Below are positions 51,602 through 60,195 of a stretch of 64,000 nt of DNA, one piece after another. The translations under genes were made by a program, and so were the position numbers. Below the pieces are notes generated by a model. It was given only the letters and a program-made list of their open reading frames with translations. It searched no databases and was not told the DNA's origin. Position 1 is the first letter of the stretch. Each line of letters opens with the position of its first letter. Source of the DNA: Bacillota bacterium (GTDB lineage Bacteria > Bacillota > Bacilli > Paenibacillales > NBRC-103111); assembly GCA_023386955.1 (NCBI GenBank), contig JAEWIS010000044.1, positions 408,888-472,887 of the forward strand, read 5' to 3'.

Positions 51602-52753
51602 TTACGGTTCCTCCTTCCGGCTGCGGGGAGGCAGGGGGCCCAAATACTGATGCAGCGCACATTCGATCCGGCCGTTGAAGAGCTTGCGTTTTTTGCCGGC
51701 GTGACGACCGAAGTAGTGGTCCATTTGTTTGCTGGGGGACAGCACAAAGGATGACCAGCTGGGGTTGCCCGTCGTCAGTGCGCCCAGCTGCCGCAAAGCC
51801 CGCTGGACTTCCTCGGGATCGCCGATCCGTTCGCCGTAAGGTGGATTGGTGATGACGCAGCCGTAATCCCCGGTAAGCCGGACCTTGGCCACAGGCAGAG
51901 TGGCCAGCTGTATCTCGCCGGTGAGGCCGGCAGCCTTCACGGAGGCTTCGGCTACGGCGATGGCGTCCGGATCAATGTCGCTGCCGCTAATTTGCAGCGG
52001 AATATCGTCCCGCACGGAATCGATGGCTTCGTTGCGGGCATCCTCCCACAGCTGGGCCCCGATAACCGGCCAGGTTTCGGAAGGGAAGCTCCGGCGCAGT
52101 CCGGGGGCCAGGTTCCAGCCGATCATGGCGGCTTCTACGGGAATGGTGCCCGAGCCGCAGAAGGGATCATAGAGAGGACGATCCGGTGTCCAGCGGCTTA
52201 AGAGAATCATGGCGGAGGCCAGAGTTTCCTTCAGCGGCGCTTCGGTCACAAGCTTGCGGTAGCCGCGTTTATGCAAACTGGGTCCGGTGGTGTCTAGCGT
52301 CAGGGTGGCGATGTCGTTAAGCAGGGACACCTCGGCCACATATCTGCCGCCATCCTCCGGAAACCATTCCCGGTGATAACGTTCCTTCATTTTTTCCACC
52401 ATGGCCTTCTTGACGATGCCCTGGCAGGCCGGCACACTGGACAGCTGAGACTTGTGGGAACGTCCTTGGGCAGGGAATTCACCGTCCTCCGGAATCCATT
52501 GATCCCAAGGCAAGGCCTTGGTGCCCTCGAACAGCTCATCGAAGGTGGTGGCCTTAAATTCCCCCATCTTAATGAGCACCCGGTCGGCGGTGCGCAGCCA
52601 CAGATTGGTCCGGCAGATGGCTAATTCATCTCCGGTGAAGGTGACACGGCCGTTTTCGGTCATTTGATCCTCATAACCCAAGAGCTTCAGCTCCCGGGCG
52701 ACAACAGCCTCCAGACCCATGGGGCAGGTGGCGATTAATTGCAGCTTCGGCAT
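51602..52753 (-). CDS. RlmL-like 23S rRNA methyltransferase (YpsC type)
   Basis: 383 residues. N-terminal THUMP domain, then SAM-dependent methylase: DPFCGSGTIPVEAAMIG (motif I region) and catalytic NPPYGER. Relatives make m2G2445 in 23S rRNA. Forms an operon with topB. The region 52754-52892 between this gene and the divergent methyltransferase must hold both promoters. Confidence 0.9.
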   Translation of the reverse strand: MPKLQLIATCPMGLEAVVARELKLLGYEDQMTENGRVTFTGDELAICRTNLWLRTADRVLIKMGEFKATTFDELFEGTKALPWDQWIPEDGEFPAQGRSHKSQLSSVPACQGIVKKAMVEKMKERYHREWFPEDGGRYVAEVSLLNDIATLTLDTTGPSLHKRGYRKLVTEAPLKETLASAMILLSRWTPDRPLYDPFCGSGTIPVEAAMIGWNLAPGLRRSFPSETWPVIGAQLWEDARNEAIDSVRDDIPLQISGSDIDPDAIAVAEASVKAAGLTGEIQLATLPVAKVRLTGDYGCVITNPPYGERIGDPEEVQRALRQLGALTTGNPSWSSFVLSPSKQMDHYFGRHAGKKRKLFNGRIECALHQYLGPLPPRSRKEEP

Positions 52754-52892
52754 TGTAGAGACTCCTCATTTCAGATAAAGCGGACAACCGCTCCGTTGCT
52801 TTTCGGCACGGTATGTCCGTATAATACCTTTTAGTATAGGCGATAACGGCTTGAATGCCAAACCGCCCTCCGGAAGGCAGGCATAAACAAAG

Positions 52893-53525
52893 ATGATGAC
52901 CCAAGAAGAAGCGTATATTGAATCCCTGTATCCGTCAGACCCCCATCTGGAGCATGTGAAGGAATCCCTCCGTGAGCTGGGGGTGCACGATATATCGGTA
53001 GCTCCCGGCTACGGGCGGCTCTTAACCCTCCTGGTCCGGCTGAGCGGAGCCAAAGTTGCCCTGGAAATCGGTGCCTTGGGCGGCTATAGCGGCATTTGCA
53101 TCGCAAGAGGGCTGGCGGAGGGAGGGAGTCTTTGCTCCCTGGAGCTGGAGCCGGAATATGCCCGCTTGGCCCAGAGGAACCTGGGATTTGCGGGATTGGG
53201 GGAGAAGGCAGAGTTCCGGACAGGGGAAGCGCTGGACCGGATGAAGGAGCTATTGGCGGAGGGGAGACGGTTCGATTTTATCTTTATTGATGCGGACAAA
53301 GGCAATTATCCCGAATATCTGGAGCTGGCAGTTTCCCTCAGCAATTCCGGCGGCCTGATCGCAGCGGACAACCTGTTCCTCCGGGGCAAAACCTTCAAGG
53401 AAACCAGCCAAGGCCGCTCAGCTACCCAGGTCAGGCTGTTCAACCAACTGATCGCAAACGACTCCCGGCTGGAGTGCGCTGTGCTGCCGGCCTTCGACGG
53501 CTTCGCCATCGCCCGGGTGAAATAA
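52893..53525 (+). CDS. O-methyltransferase family 3 (YrrM-like)
   Basis: 210 residues. SAM site ALEIGALGGYSGICIARGL, metal/acidic motif FDFIFIDADKGNYPEYLEL, and DNLFLRGKT. Resembles catechol-O-methyltransferase-like enzymes; B. subtilis YrrM (TrmR), which modifies wobble uridine in tRNA, is a close type, but the substrate is not certain here. Confidence 0.85.
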   Translation: MMTQEEAYIESLYPSDPHLEHVKESLRELGVHDISVAPGYGRLLTLLVRLSGAKVALEIGALGGYSGICIARGLAEGGSLCSLELEPEYARLAQRNLGFAGLGEKAEFRTGEALDRMKELLAEGRRFDFIFIDADKGNYPEYLELAVSLSNSGGLIAADNLFLRGKTFKETSQGRSATQVRLFNQLIANDSRLECAVLPAFDGFAIARVK

Positions 53526-53532
53526 TCAAAGA

Positions 53533-53566
53533 AAGGACGGCGGACAACATGGGTCCGGCCGTCCTT
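53533..53566. terminator. bidirectional terminator
   Basis: AAGGACGG/CCGTCCTT outer stem and GGAC/GTCC inner stem, between the methyltransferase and the convergent anti-sigma gene. Confidence 0.75.
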
Positions 53567-54911
53567 ATTCATATCCGCTTTGCAAATACTTGCGGGCCTT
53601 GGTAACCCAGTCGCTGACATAGCTCCCGGTAGCCCATTGGGCCGAAACCAGCGCTTCGCCGGGGGCCAGCGGCACCTCAAGGGCCAGCTTGCTCTCTATA
53701 GCGGAGCTGTCAGGGGTATATACGGCCAGCTTCTGGTCGGTGATAACCACGGCCAGATCCTCCAACGGTGACACTAGGAGATCCTTGCGCTGCTCCTGCA
53801 GCTGTGCATCACGGACCCACGGGGCGTCGGACAGCTTGTCATGGGAGGTGACCAGCTCCGGGAGACGGACCGGGTAAGGATACAGCTTGAAGCCGATGAC
53901 ACGGGATTCCGGCTCATAATAGCCTTCCGCCACCTGGGCGGTCCACTTGCCGGGTTTGCGGACGATTGCCCAGTTGTCCCCAGTGCTGTAAGTCCATGTG
54001 CCGCTTTCCTGAGCCAGCATATTCTCAGCGGGATACCTGCCGCTTTGACCCGTTCCATTGCTCCTATTATAAGCTAGCGTGGTAAGGATCTGCTGGGCGC
54101 CTTCGCCATAAATCTCCTGCAAGGTAACATGTGCCAGCCCGGCGGCCGAAGCAGACCGGGGCACAGCGGCATCACTAAGCTGGCTCAGCTTCCGCACCCA
54201 CACCTTGCTTTCCTCGGCAGGCAGGCTGCCGTCCCGCCATATTTCATTCTCCTCTACGGATACATATTGGTTTCCGGCAAACAGCAGCTTTTCCCGCAGC
54301 ACAATGCTTTCCTCGGGGTTATCATAGATTTGCCGGGCATCCGTTTTTTTGTCGGCGGGATACGCCACCAAATAATGCAGCTCATCCGACTCGGTAGCCA
54401 CATCCTTGGATTCGATCTTCCAGAATTTCTGGCCATACGGCACGAGGACCCCATCGCCCTGGGCGGCAACCTGGAGCTGTCCGTCCACTTGGGCAAGCAT
54501 GAGCGTCCGGTAGCTGCTGGAGCTTCCGGACGCTCCGTTTGCGGAGGTATCCGTACCGGCATCCTGGCGCAAGCCGATGAGCAGCCCGGACTTCACATTG
54601 ATTTCCTCCAGCAAACGGGCCTGCGCGGCCGTAGCTTCCGGAGTGGACTGAACGGCGGACGGGCTTAAGTCTGCAGCCAGATCGGCTTGAACGCCTTGGC
54701 CCGGCAGAAGGGAGAGCCCGCCCAGAAGATACAGCGCACAGACACCGGCAGCTCCGCAGAGGCCGGCAGCAGGCCACAGCCACCGGCGGCGTCTGCGGTC
54801 CCTTTGCTCCACCTGGTCCTCGATGCGGCGCCGGAGATCATCACTGAACCCTTTGCCGCTACGGGGCTTGTCGCCCAGCTCCTTTTCCCAGTCGGAATCA
54901 TTCCGGCTCAA
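53565..54911 (-). CDS. putative membrane anti-sigma factor
   Basis: 448 residues. Charged N-terminal part inside the cell (about 1-43), one membrane helix (WLWPAAGLCGAAGVCALYLL), then a large outer domain with no family I recognise. The gene overlaps the sigma factor gene by 14 bp, the usual layout for ECF sigma/anti-sigma pairs. There is no zinc-binding HxxxCxxC motif, so it is not of the ZAS type. Confidence 0.75.
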   Translation of the reverse strand: MSRNDSDWEKELGDKPRSGKGFSDDLRRRIEDQVEQRDRRRRRWLWPAAGLCGAAGVCALYLLGGLSLLPGQGVQADLAADLSPSAVQSTPEATAAQARLLEEINVKSGLLIGLRQDAGTDTSANGASGSSSSYRTLMLAQVDGQLQVAAQGDGVLVPYGQKFWKIESKDVATESDELHYLVAYPADKKTDARQIYDNPEESIVLREKLLFAGNQYVSVEENEIWRDGSLPAEESKVWVRKLSQLSDAAVPRSASAAGLAHVTLQEIYGEGAQQILTTLAYNRSNGTGQSGRYPAENMLAQESGTWTYSTGDNWAIVRKPGKWTAQVAEGYYEPESRVIGFKLYPYPVRLPELVTSHDKLSDAPWVRDAQLQEQRKDLLVSPLEDLAVVITDQKLAVYTPDSSAIESKLALEVPLAPGEALVSAQWATGSYVSDWVTKARKYLQSGYE

Positions 54912-55476
54912 TCAGGTCACGCTCCTTCAGCTTGAGCACCCTGGCCCTGGCATGGAACAGCCGGGACTTGACGGTGCCTTCGGACAGCTTCAGAATTTCC
55001 GCCATCTCCCGCATGGACAACTGGTAATGGGCATACAGAATCAATACCTCCCGGTACTTGACGGGCAGCTCCATCACCTTCTGCCAGATGTCGTTAATCG
55101 AGAACCGTTCGATGGCCTCATGTTCGGCGGAGGGCTGGACTGCCGCTGCGGTGAAAATATCCGAGCTGGTAATCCGTTTCCAGAAGGAGCTGCGCTGCAT
55201 GTCGAAGGCTGTATGCCGGGTAATGGCAAGGAGCCAGGTTTTAATGGAGGATTCGCCCCTGAAGCTGCCCAGCTTGCGGTACACCTTCAGAAAAACCTCC
55301 TGGGTGATGTCGTCGGACATGTCGGAATTGCGGCAAAGGCTGAACGCATAATTCCAAACATCGTCTCCGTATGTAGTCATCAGATCCCGCAAAGCGGTTC
55401 TGGTATCAGTCGTTTCGGCTGCTGCTTGCTGAAGATAATCATAATTGGCCGTGCTTGCTTCCGTATTGGCATTCAT
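54898..55476 (-). CDS. ECF-type RNA polymerase sigma factor
   Basis: About 192 residues. Region 2: DDITQEVFLKVYRKLGSFRG and SIKTWLLAITRHTAFD; region 4: LPVKYREVLILYAH and LSEGTVKSRLFHARARVLK. ATG at 55476 has GGAGGG 12 bases upstream; the longer frame to 55554 runs through the promoter. The matching promoter upstream suggests autoregulation. Stimulus unknown. Confidence 0.9.
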   Translation of the reverse strand: MNANTEASTANYDYLQQAAAETTDTRTALRDLMTTYGDDVWNYAFSLCRNSDMSDDITQEVFLKVYRKLGSFRGESSIKTWLLAITRHTAFDMQRSSFWKRITSSDIFTAAAVQPSAEHEAIERFSINDIWQKVMELPVKYREVLILYAHYQLSMREMAEILKLSEGTVKSRLFHARARVLKLKERDLIEPE

Positions 55477-55509
55477 TTGGTTTATACACCCTCCTCTACC
55501 CACTTTATA

Positions 55510-55537
55510 TAGACGCTTCGGGTGCGGAAAAAGTTCA
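55510..55537 (-). promoter_or_regulatory. ECF-type autoregulatory promoter
   Basis: On the minus strand TGAAC, 17 bp, CGTCTA: the -35 and -10 pattern of ECF sigma promoters, 34 bp before the sigma factor ATG. Confidence 0.75.
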
Positions 55538-55626
55538 TGTTCCGGCAAAATCAATGAATATTTGTCAAAATCACGCCCTGCCCTACAACAAAATATGGCG
55601 AAAAATGGGTGTTAGGCTGTCCCGGC

Positions 55627-55670
55627 GAGTTCTGGTGAGTTCTGGTGAATTCTGGTGAGTGCCAGTGAGT
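55627..55670. repeat. 10-bp tandem repeat, about four copies
   Basis: TCTGGTGAGT, TCTGGTGAAT, TCTGGTGAGT and GCCAGTGAGT in exact 10-bp register. No reading frame known over it. Confidence 0.75.
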
Positions 55671-55685
55671 CGCGCTAGTCCCTGC

Positions 55686-55876
55686 GGGCGCTAACGGAAA
55701 TGAACGGCTCCTAGAGGCTGAAATCTGTTGCTCCCGCGCGCTAACGGAACTCAAAGGCGCTTAGCCAGCTCAATTAGGCCAATTGGAATGCAAAATGGGC
55801 GCTAAGAGGCGCTGGGTTCCGTTAAAAACCAAACTGGCTGTTTTACAGGCGCTAAGCGTCCCTAGGTTCCGTTAGA
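55686..55876. repeat. repeat family II element
   Basis: CTAACGGAA at 55691 and 55741 (50 bp apart), then inverted TTCCGTTA at 55817 and 55867 (50 bp apart). Clearest example of the two-plus-two design. Shares inner blocks with the element at 40.4 kb. Confidence 0.85.
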
Positions 55877-55991
55877 CGCTTCAACCCATCCGGTTTGTAA
55901 GTCAAAGCCGCCCCTTCCCCCAACGGCAGTCGAGGGCACATTCGCATAAGCTGATCGCTGCTTCCGCGTTGCTTCTTCCTCCAGCCAAGCC

Positions 55992-56816
55992 CTAAATCCG
56001 GTATGCCTTCCGGTAGGCGGAGGGGCTCATGCCCATCTTTTTGGTGAAAATCCGGCTCAAATAAAAGCCGGTTTCGTAGCCGCACGCTTCTGCTATAGCG
56101 TCAAGACTAAAGGTGGTGCCGGTGAGCAGGCTGCAGGCATGCCGCATCCGGAGCTCCAGCACATGCTCGGACGGGCTTAACCCGAACACCGCTTTGTAGC
56201 GGCGGGTCAGCTGCACCGGCGTCAGCTCCAGCCGTTCCGCCAGCCCGGCCAAGCTTAGAGGGGTACACGCCTGCTCCTGAATGATCCGGCCCGCCACATC
56301 CATAACGGGGTCATCGGGAAAACGGTGCTTCTCCTGTCCATAGCCGGAGGAAACGGGCTGGAGGCGCTCGAAGGCTACCTGCTTCCAGAGATCCTTCAGC
56401 AGATGATCCGACCAAGGCCCCACCCAAGTGCCAGGGGACATGGCGGCGCTCCTGAGATGTCCGAAGGTATTGAAAAGCCGCTGCGTATCCGCTACCTCCA
56501 GCTTATATCCCTCCAGGCCCGGCAGTTCCGTCACCTTGGTCCCGTCCGGTCCGCTGAAGGAGAAGGCCAGGAAGTGAAAGCTCAATACCTCTGTAACCCG
56601 TCTGCCGAAATCCGTCTCCGGCGGGCAGAGGACCAACTCCGCCAGCTTGGCGGTGCCCCGGTTGCCAAGAATGTCGTATTCGAATTTTCCACCGGTGACG
56701 GCAAACATGGTCCAGTGGGGATAACGGTCCGAATCCAGCAGGAATTTCTCCTTCTGGTGCCAATAATAATGATGCTCCAGCACCGGCGTAAGCTCCCACC
56801 AGCTTTCACTTGCCAT
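55992..56816 (-). CDS. AraC family regulator
   Basis: 274 residues. N-terminal sensor domain (HWTMFAVTGGKFEYDILG), C-terminal double helix-turn-helix (LSLAGLAERLELTPVQLTRR and LDAIAEACGYETGFYLSRIF). Lies just downstream of an MFS transporter in the same direction; it may control it. GGAGG precedes the ATG. Confidence 0.9.
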   Translation of the reverse strand: MASESWWELTPVLEHHYYWHQKEKFLLDSDRYPHWTMFAVTGGKFEYDILGNRGTAKLAELVLCPPETDFGRRVTEVLSFHFLAFSFSGPDGTKVTELPGLEGYKLEVADTQRLFNTFGHLRSAAMSPGTWVGPWSDHLLKDLWKQVAFERLQPVSSGYGQEKHRFPDDPVMDVAGRIIQEQACTPLSLAGLAERLELTPVQLTRRYKAVFGLSPSEHVLELRMRHACSLLTGTTFSLDAIAEACGYETGFYLSRIFTKKMGMSPSAYRKAYRI

Positions 56817-56854
56817 GGCTATGTCCTCCTTCCGCCACTTCCGTTTGGCTCTGG

Positions 56855-58066
56855 TCAGCTCCGACCGCCAGCGGCGGCTTTTCTCCAGCTAAGGGCGAGC
56901 ACTGCCGCACACAGCCCGATGCTTCCCCCCAGATAAAAGCCTGCGTCCAGGCCAAAGCCTTCATTGAGCCATCCGGCGATAAACGGTCCGGCGAACATGC
57001 CCAAGGCGTATACAGCCTGATAAAAGCCCATTGCCGTGGCCCGTTTGGCAGGCTCAATCTCCTGAATAGCCAATCCCAGCAGTAGCGGCAGGTGCAAGCC
57101 CTGGGCAAAGCCGTTTACCGCCTGAGTCACGCAGAGCATGCCGAAATTGGGGACGAAGGGAATCGCCAAGGTGCAGACGGCGCTTAAGGCGAAGCCTGTA
57201 AATGCCATATTCCAGGGTCCGAAACGGGGGGCAAACACCTTCCCCGACAGAATGGAGGTGACGGCATGGGGAATCATGAAGCACACGCTTAAGAAGGTGA
57301 GCCCGCTTTTGCTGGCGCCGAGAAGCAAGGCCTGGGACGGAGTGAAGCCAAACATGGTAATAAAAAGGATACTATGGGCCAGAATGGATAAGGCGGACAC
57401 CTTCAGCAGCATAGGATTTGTGATGACGCTGCCCAGATCCTTCACCCGCATGGGAACACGGCCTTGCTGGGGAGGTGCTTCATACACAGCGAAGGCCAGC
57501 ACCAAACCGGCAATCCCCGCCGCACCTCCGGCCACAAACACAGAGGGCCAGCCCAGCCCGTCGGCCAAAAAGCCGGAGAGGGCCATGCCGATCAACTGGC
57601 CGGTGACAGTCAGGAAGCTGATGGTGCCCATGGCGCGGGTTGCCTGCTCGGGCGGGTAATAGGCGGCGAACAGCACCGTAAATCCTACCCATGCGGAGGC
57701 GGAAACGCCCGCCACGGAGCGGGCCAGAAGTGGCCACAGCCAATGGCCGGGAATAAGAAACATCAAGCAGCTGACCGTAGCTGCGGCAAAACCGAGAAAC
57801 AGAAACGGCTTGCGTTTGCCCAGCTTATCCGAATAAATCCCCAGCGGCAGCCGGATAAGGATCTGCATAAAGCCGTAGCTGCCCAGAATGATGCCGATCA
57901 CGCTGAAGGAATAGCTTTTGCTTTCGAGGTAAGGGGAGAGCACGGGTACATACGTATACATACTGATCCAATACAGGATGGTTGCAGCGCAAAAAATAGA
58001 CAGCCTGCTGCGGCTGACGGTGCTGTGCGGTTGGTTTTGCTCCAGCCGTGAGGCGGTTGCGGACAT
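56855..58066 (-). CDS. MFS transporter
   Basis: 403 residues with twelve predicted membrane helices, intact. Typical MFS loop LPLGIYSDKLGKRKPFLFLG after helix 2. Similar in general type to the broken gene at 47 kb but not a close copy. Substrate unknown; might be a drug or sugar exporter paired with the AraC gene. Confidence 0.87.
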   Translation of the reverse strand: MSATASRLEQNQPHSTVSRSRLSIFCAATILYWISMYTYVPVLSPYLESKSYSFSVIGIILGSYGFMQILIRLPLGIYSDKLGKRKPFLFLGFAAATVSCLMFLIPGHWLWPLLARSVAGVSASAWVGFTVLFAAYYPPEQATRAMGTISFLTVTGQLIGMALSGFLADGLGWPSVFVAGGAAGIAGLVLAFAVYEAPPQQGRVPMRVKDLGSVITNPMLLKVSALSILAHSILFITMFGFTPSQALLLGASKSGLTFLSVCFMIPHAVTSILSGKVFAPRFGPWNMAFTGFALSAVCTLAIPFVPNFGMLCVTQAVNGFAQGLHLPLLLGLAIQEIEPAKRATAMGFYQAVYALGMFAGPFIAGWLNEGFGLDAGFYLGGSIGLCAAVLALSWRKAAAGGRS

Positions 58067-58237
58067 CGGTTTGCGGCTCCTTCTTGATGAATGTGGTTTG
58101 TTTCATTTTAACATGGTTTAAGGAAAAGATAAGGAGAAATTCCTTTTCACCTTAAGAAAGGTCTACTAAAATGGAAGAGGCTTACCAACACACGGCCGTA
58201 ATGGCAGGCGGCACTGTAATCCTATGAAGGAGGCACT

Positions 58238-59167
58238 ATGTCCAATTCTGCACCAATTCTCGAACTGCGCAATGTAACCAAGCGCATTGGCGGCAAGACC
58301 ATTGTGGACCATCTGAGCTTCGATATTCCACAAGGAGTGGTTTTTGGCCTGCTGGGTCCCAACGGGGCCGGCAAAACCACCACCATCCGGATGATTACCG
58401 GTTTGATTTCCATGACCGAGGGCTCTGTAAAAATCGGCGGGTTAGATGTGAACTCCCGCTTTGAGGATGCTATGAAGCTGATGGGCGGCATAGTGGAAAA
58501 TCCGGAGATGTACAAGTATCTGACCGGCTACCAGAATCTGATCCACTTCTCCCGGATGCATGAAGGGATCAGCAAGGACCGGCTGAAGGAAGTTATCGAT
58601 CTGGTTGGTTTGGGCAACCGGATTCATGATAAGGTCAAGCGGTATTCCCTGGGCATGAGGCAGCGTCTGGGTGTGGCCCAAGCGCTTATGCACCGCCCCA
58701 AGCTTCTGATTCTCGATGAACCTACGAACGGATTGGACCCGGCAGGGATCCGCGAGCTGCGGGACTATCTGCGGCGGCTGGCCCGGGAGGAGGGGATTAC
58801 CGTGCTGGTCTCCAGCCATCTGTTGTCCGAGATGGAGCTGATGTGCGACCGCGTTGCGGTCATCCAAACCGGCAAGCTGGTCGGTATCCAGGAGATGGGC
58901 GACATTACCCGGGCAGATGGGGCAGGGCATGTCCGGTTCGATATTTCCCGGCCTGTGGAAGGGGCGGAGATTATCGGCCGGCTGTATCCCGAGGCGAAGG
59001 TGCTGGCGGATACCTCCGGATTCGAGGCGATTCTCGAACGGGAGGAAATTCCGGTGATTATCGAGCAGCTGGTGAAGGAAGGCTTCCGCGTATACGGCGT
59101 GAAGGCCAGCGGCAGATCCCTGGAGGATAAATTCTTGGAAATGACGGGGAGTGGACAAATTGAGTAG
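58238..59167 (+). CDS. ABC transporter ATP-binding protein, BcrA type
   Basis: 309 residues. Walker A GPNGAGKT (40-47), signature SLGMRQRLG, Walker B LLILDEPTNGLDP, H loop SSHLLSEME, and an extra C-terminal domain seen in bacitracin/lantibiotic-resistance ATPases. Works with the permease gene, which starts before this one ends. AAGGAGG precedes the ATG. Confidence 0.93.
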   Translation: MSNSAPILELRNVTKRIGGKTIVDHLSFDIPQGVVFGLLGPNGAGKTTTIRMITGLISMTEGSVKIGGLDVNSRFEDAMKLMGGIVENPEMYKYLTGYQNLIHFSRMHEGISKDRLKEVIDLVGLGNRIHDKVKRYSLGMRQRLGVAQALMHRPKLLILDEPTNGLDPAGIRELRDYLRRLAREEGITVLVSSHLLSEMELMCDRVAVIQTGKLVGIQEMGDITRADGAGHVRFDISRPVEGAEIIGRLYPEAKVLADTSGFEAILEREEIPVIIEQLVKEGFRVYGVKASGRSLEDKFLEMTGSGQIE

Positions 59168-60119
59168 AATGCGCCCTTTGGTGATGAATGAAAATATGAA
59201 AATCTACCGGCGTGCGCGGACCTGGGTCATGCTGGGAATTGTGCTGGCGATCCTGCTTGCCTCCGTGGTGATCAACAAGATTTATGAGCGTCCTTCGCCG
59301 GATGAGGGGGATTACCGCCAACGGCTGGAGCAGCGGATAACCAGTATGGAATCCCAGCTGAATGATCCCAATATGGCTGCGGATCAGGAATATGGGAAGT
59401 ATCTGAAGGAGACGGTAATGGTCTCCCGTTATGCCTTGGAGCATAATTACGATACGGAGAAGCAGACCCTGTGGAGCACGGTCATGTTCTCCTCCAATCT
59501 GATTACGCTGCTGTCCATTTTTACCATCGTGATCGCGGCGGATATTGTTGCAGGGGAATTCGCCGGAGGAACCATCAAGCTGCTGCTGATCCGTCCGGTA
59601 CGGCGCTGGAAGATTCTGCTGTCCAAATATCTGTCCACGCTGCTCTTCGCCATATTCGGCCTTCTGCTGATGCTGGCGAGCGCCATGATCATCGGGGCGG
59701 TAGCCTACGGTGTGGACGGCTTCAGCATCCCGTTCCTGGCAGTGAAGGACGGAGCGGTAGTGGAAAGCAGCATGTTCATGCAGAGTCTGGTGAATTACGG
59801 GTATGAGTGCGTCAGCCTGGTGATGATGGTGACCTTCGCCTTTATGATCTCGTCGGCCTTCCGCAGCTCGTCCATGGCCATCGGCCTGTCCCTCGGCTTG
59901 ATGTTCCTGGGCAACATGATCACCGCTGTGCTGCAGCGTTACGATTGGATCAAATATTTCCTGTTCTCCAATCTGAACCTTCGGCAATATACGGCAGGAA
60001 GGGAGCCTGTGGTAGAAGGAATGACCATGGGATTCTCCATCGTCATGCTGATCTTATATTTCGCGGCGTTTGCCGCGGTGGCCTGGAGCCTGTTTACCAA
60101 ACGGGATGTGACGGCATAG
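59160..60119 (+). CDS. ABC-2 type permease
   Basis: About 319 residues with six membrane helices and a large loop after the first. ADIVAGEFAGGTIKLLLIRP is the conserved ABC-2 permease element. TTG at 60-strand position 59160 has GGGGAG upstream and overlaps the ATPase by 8 bp; GTG at 59151 is an alternative. Likely peptide-antibiotic or lipid export. Confidence 0.88.
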   Translation: MSRMRPLVMNENMKIYRRARTWVMLGIVLAILLASVVINKIYERPSPDEGDYRQRLEQRITSMESQLNDPNMAADQEYGKYLKETVMVSRYALEHNYDTEKQTLWSTVMFSSNLITLLSIFTIVIAADIVAGEFAGGTIKLLLIRPVRRWKILLSKYLSTLLFAIFGLLLMLASAMIIGAVAYGVDGFSIPFLAVKDGAVVESSMFMQSLVNYGYECVSLVMMVTFAFMISSAFRSSSMAIGLSLGLMFLGNMITAVLQRYDWIKYFLFSNLNLRQYTAGREPVVEGMTMGFSIVMLILYFAAFAAVAWSLFTKRDVTA

Positions 60120-60133
60120 CATCATGAATGCAT

Positions 60134-60179
60134 AAAGGGCCGGATGTCTTCCCCCGTCGGGGAGAATCCGGCCCTTTTT
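60134..60179. terminator. bidirectional terminator after the ABC genes
   Basis: AAAGGGCCGGAT...CCCC/GGGG...ATCCGGCCCTTTTT: strong stem, T-run on both strands. Confidence 0.9.
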
Positions 60180-60195
60180 GTTTGCGGAACCCCGT

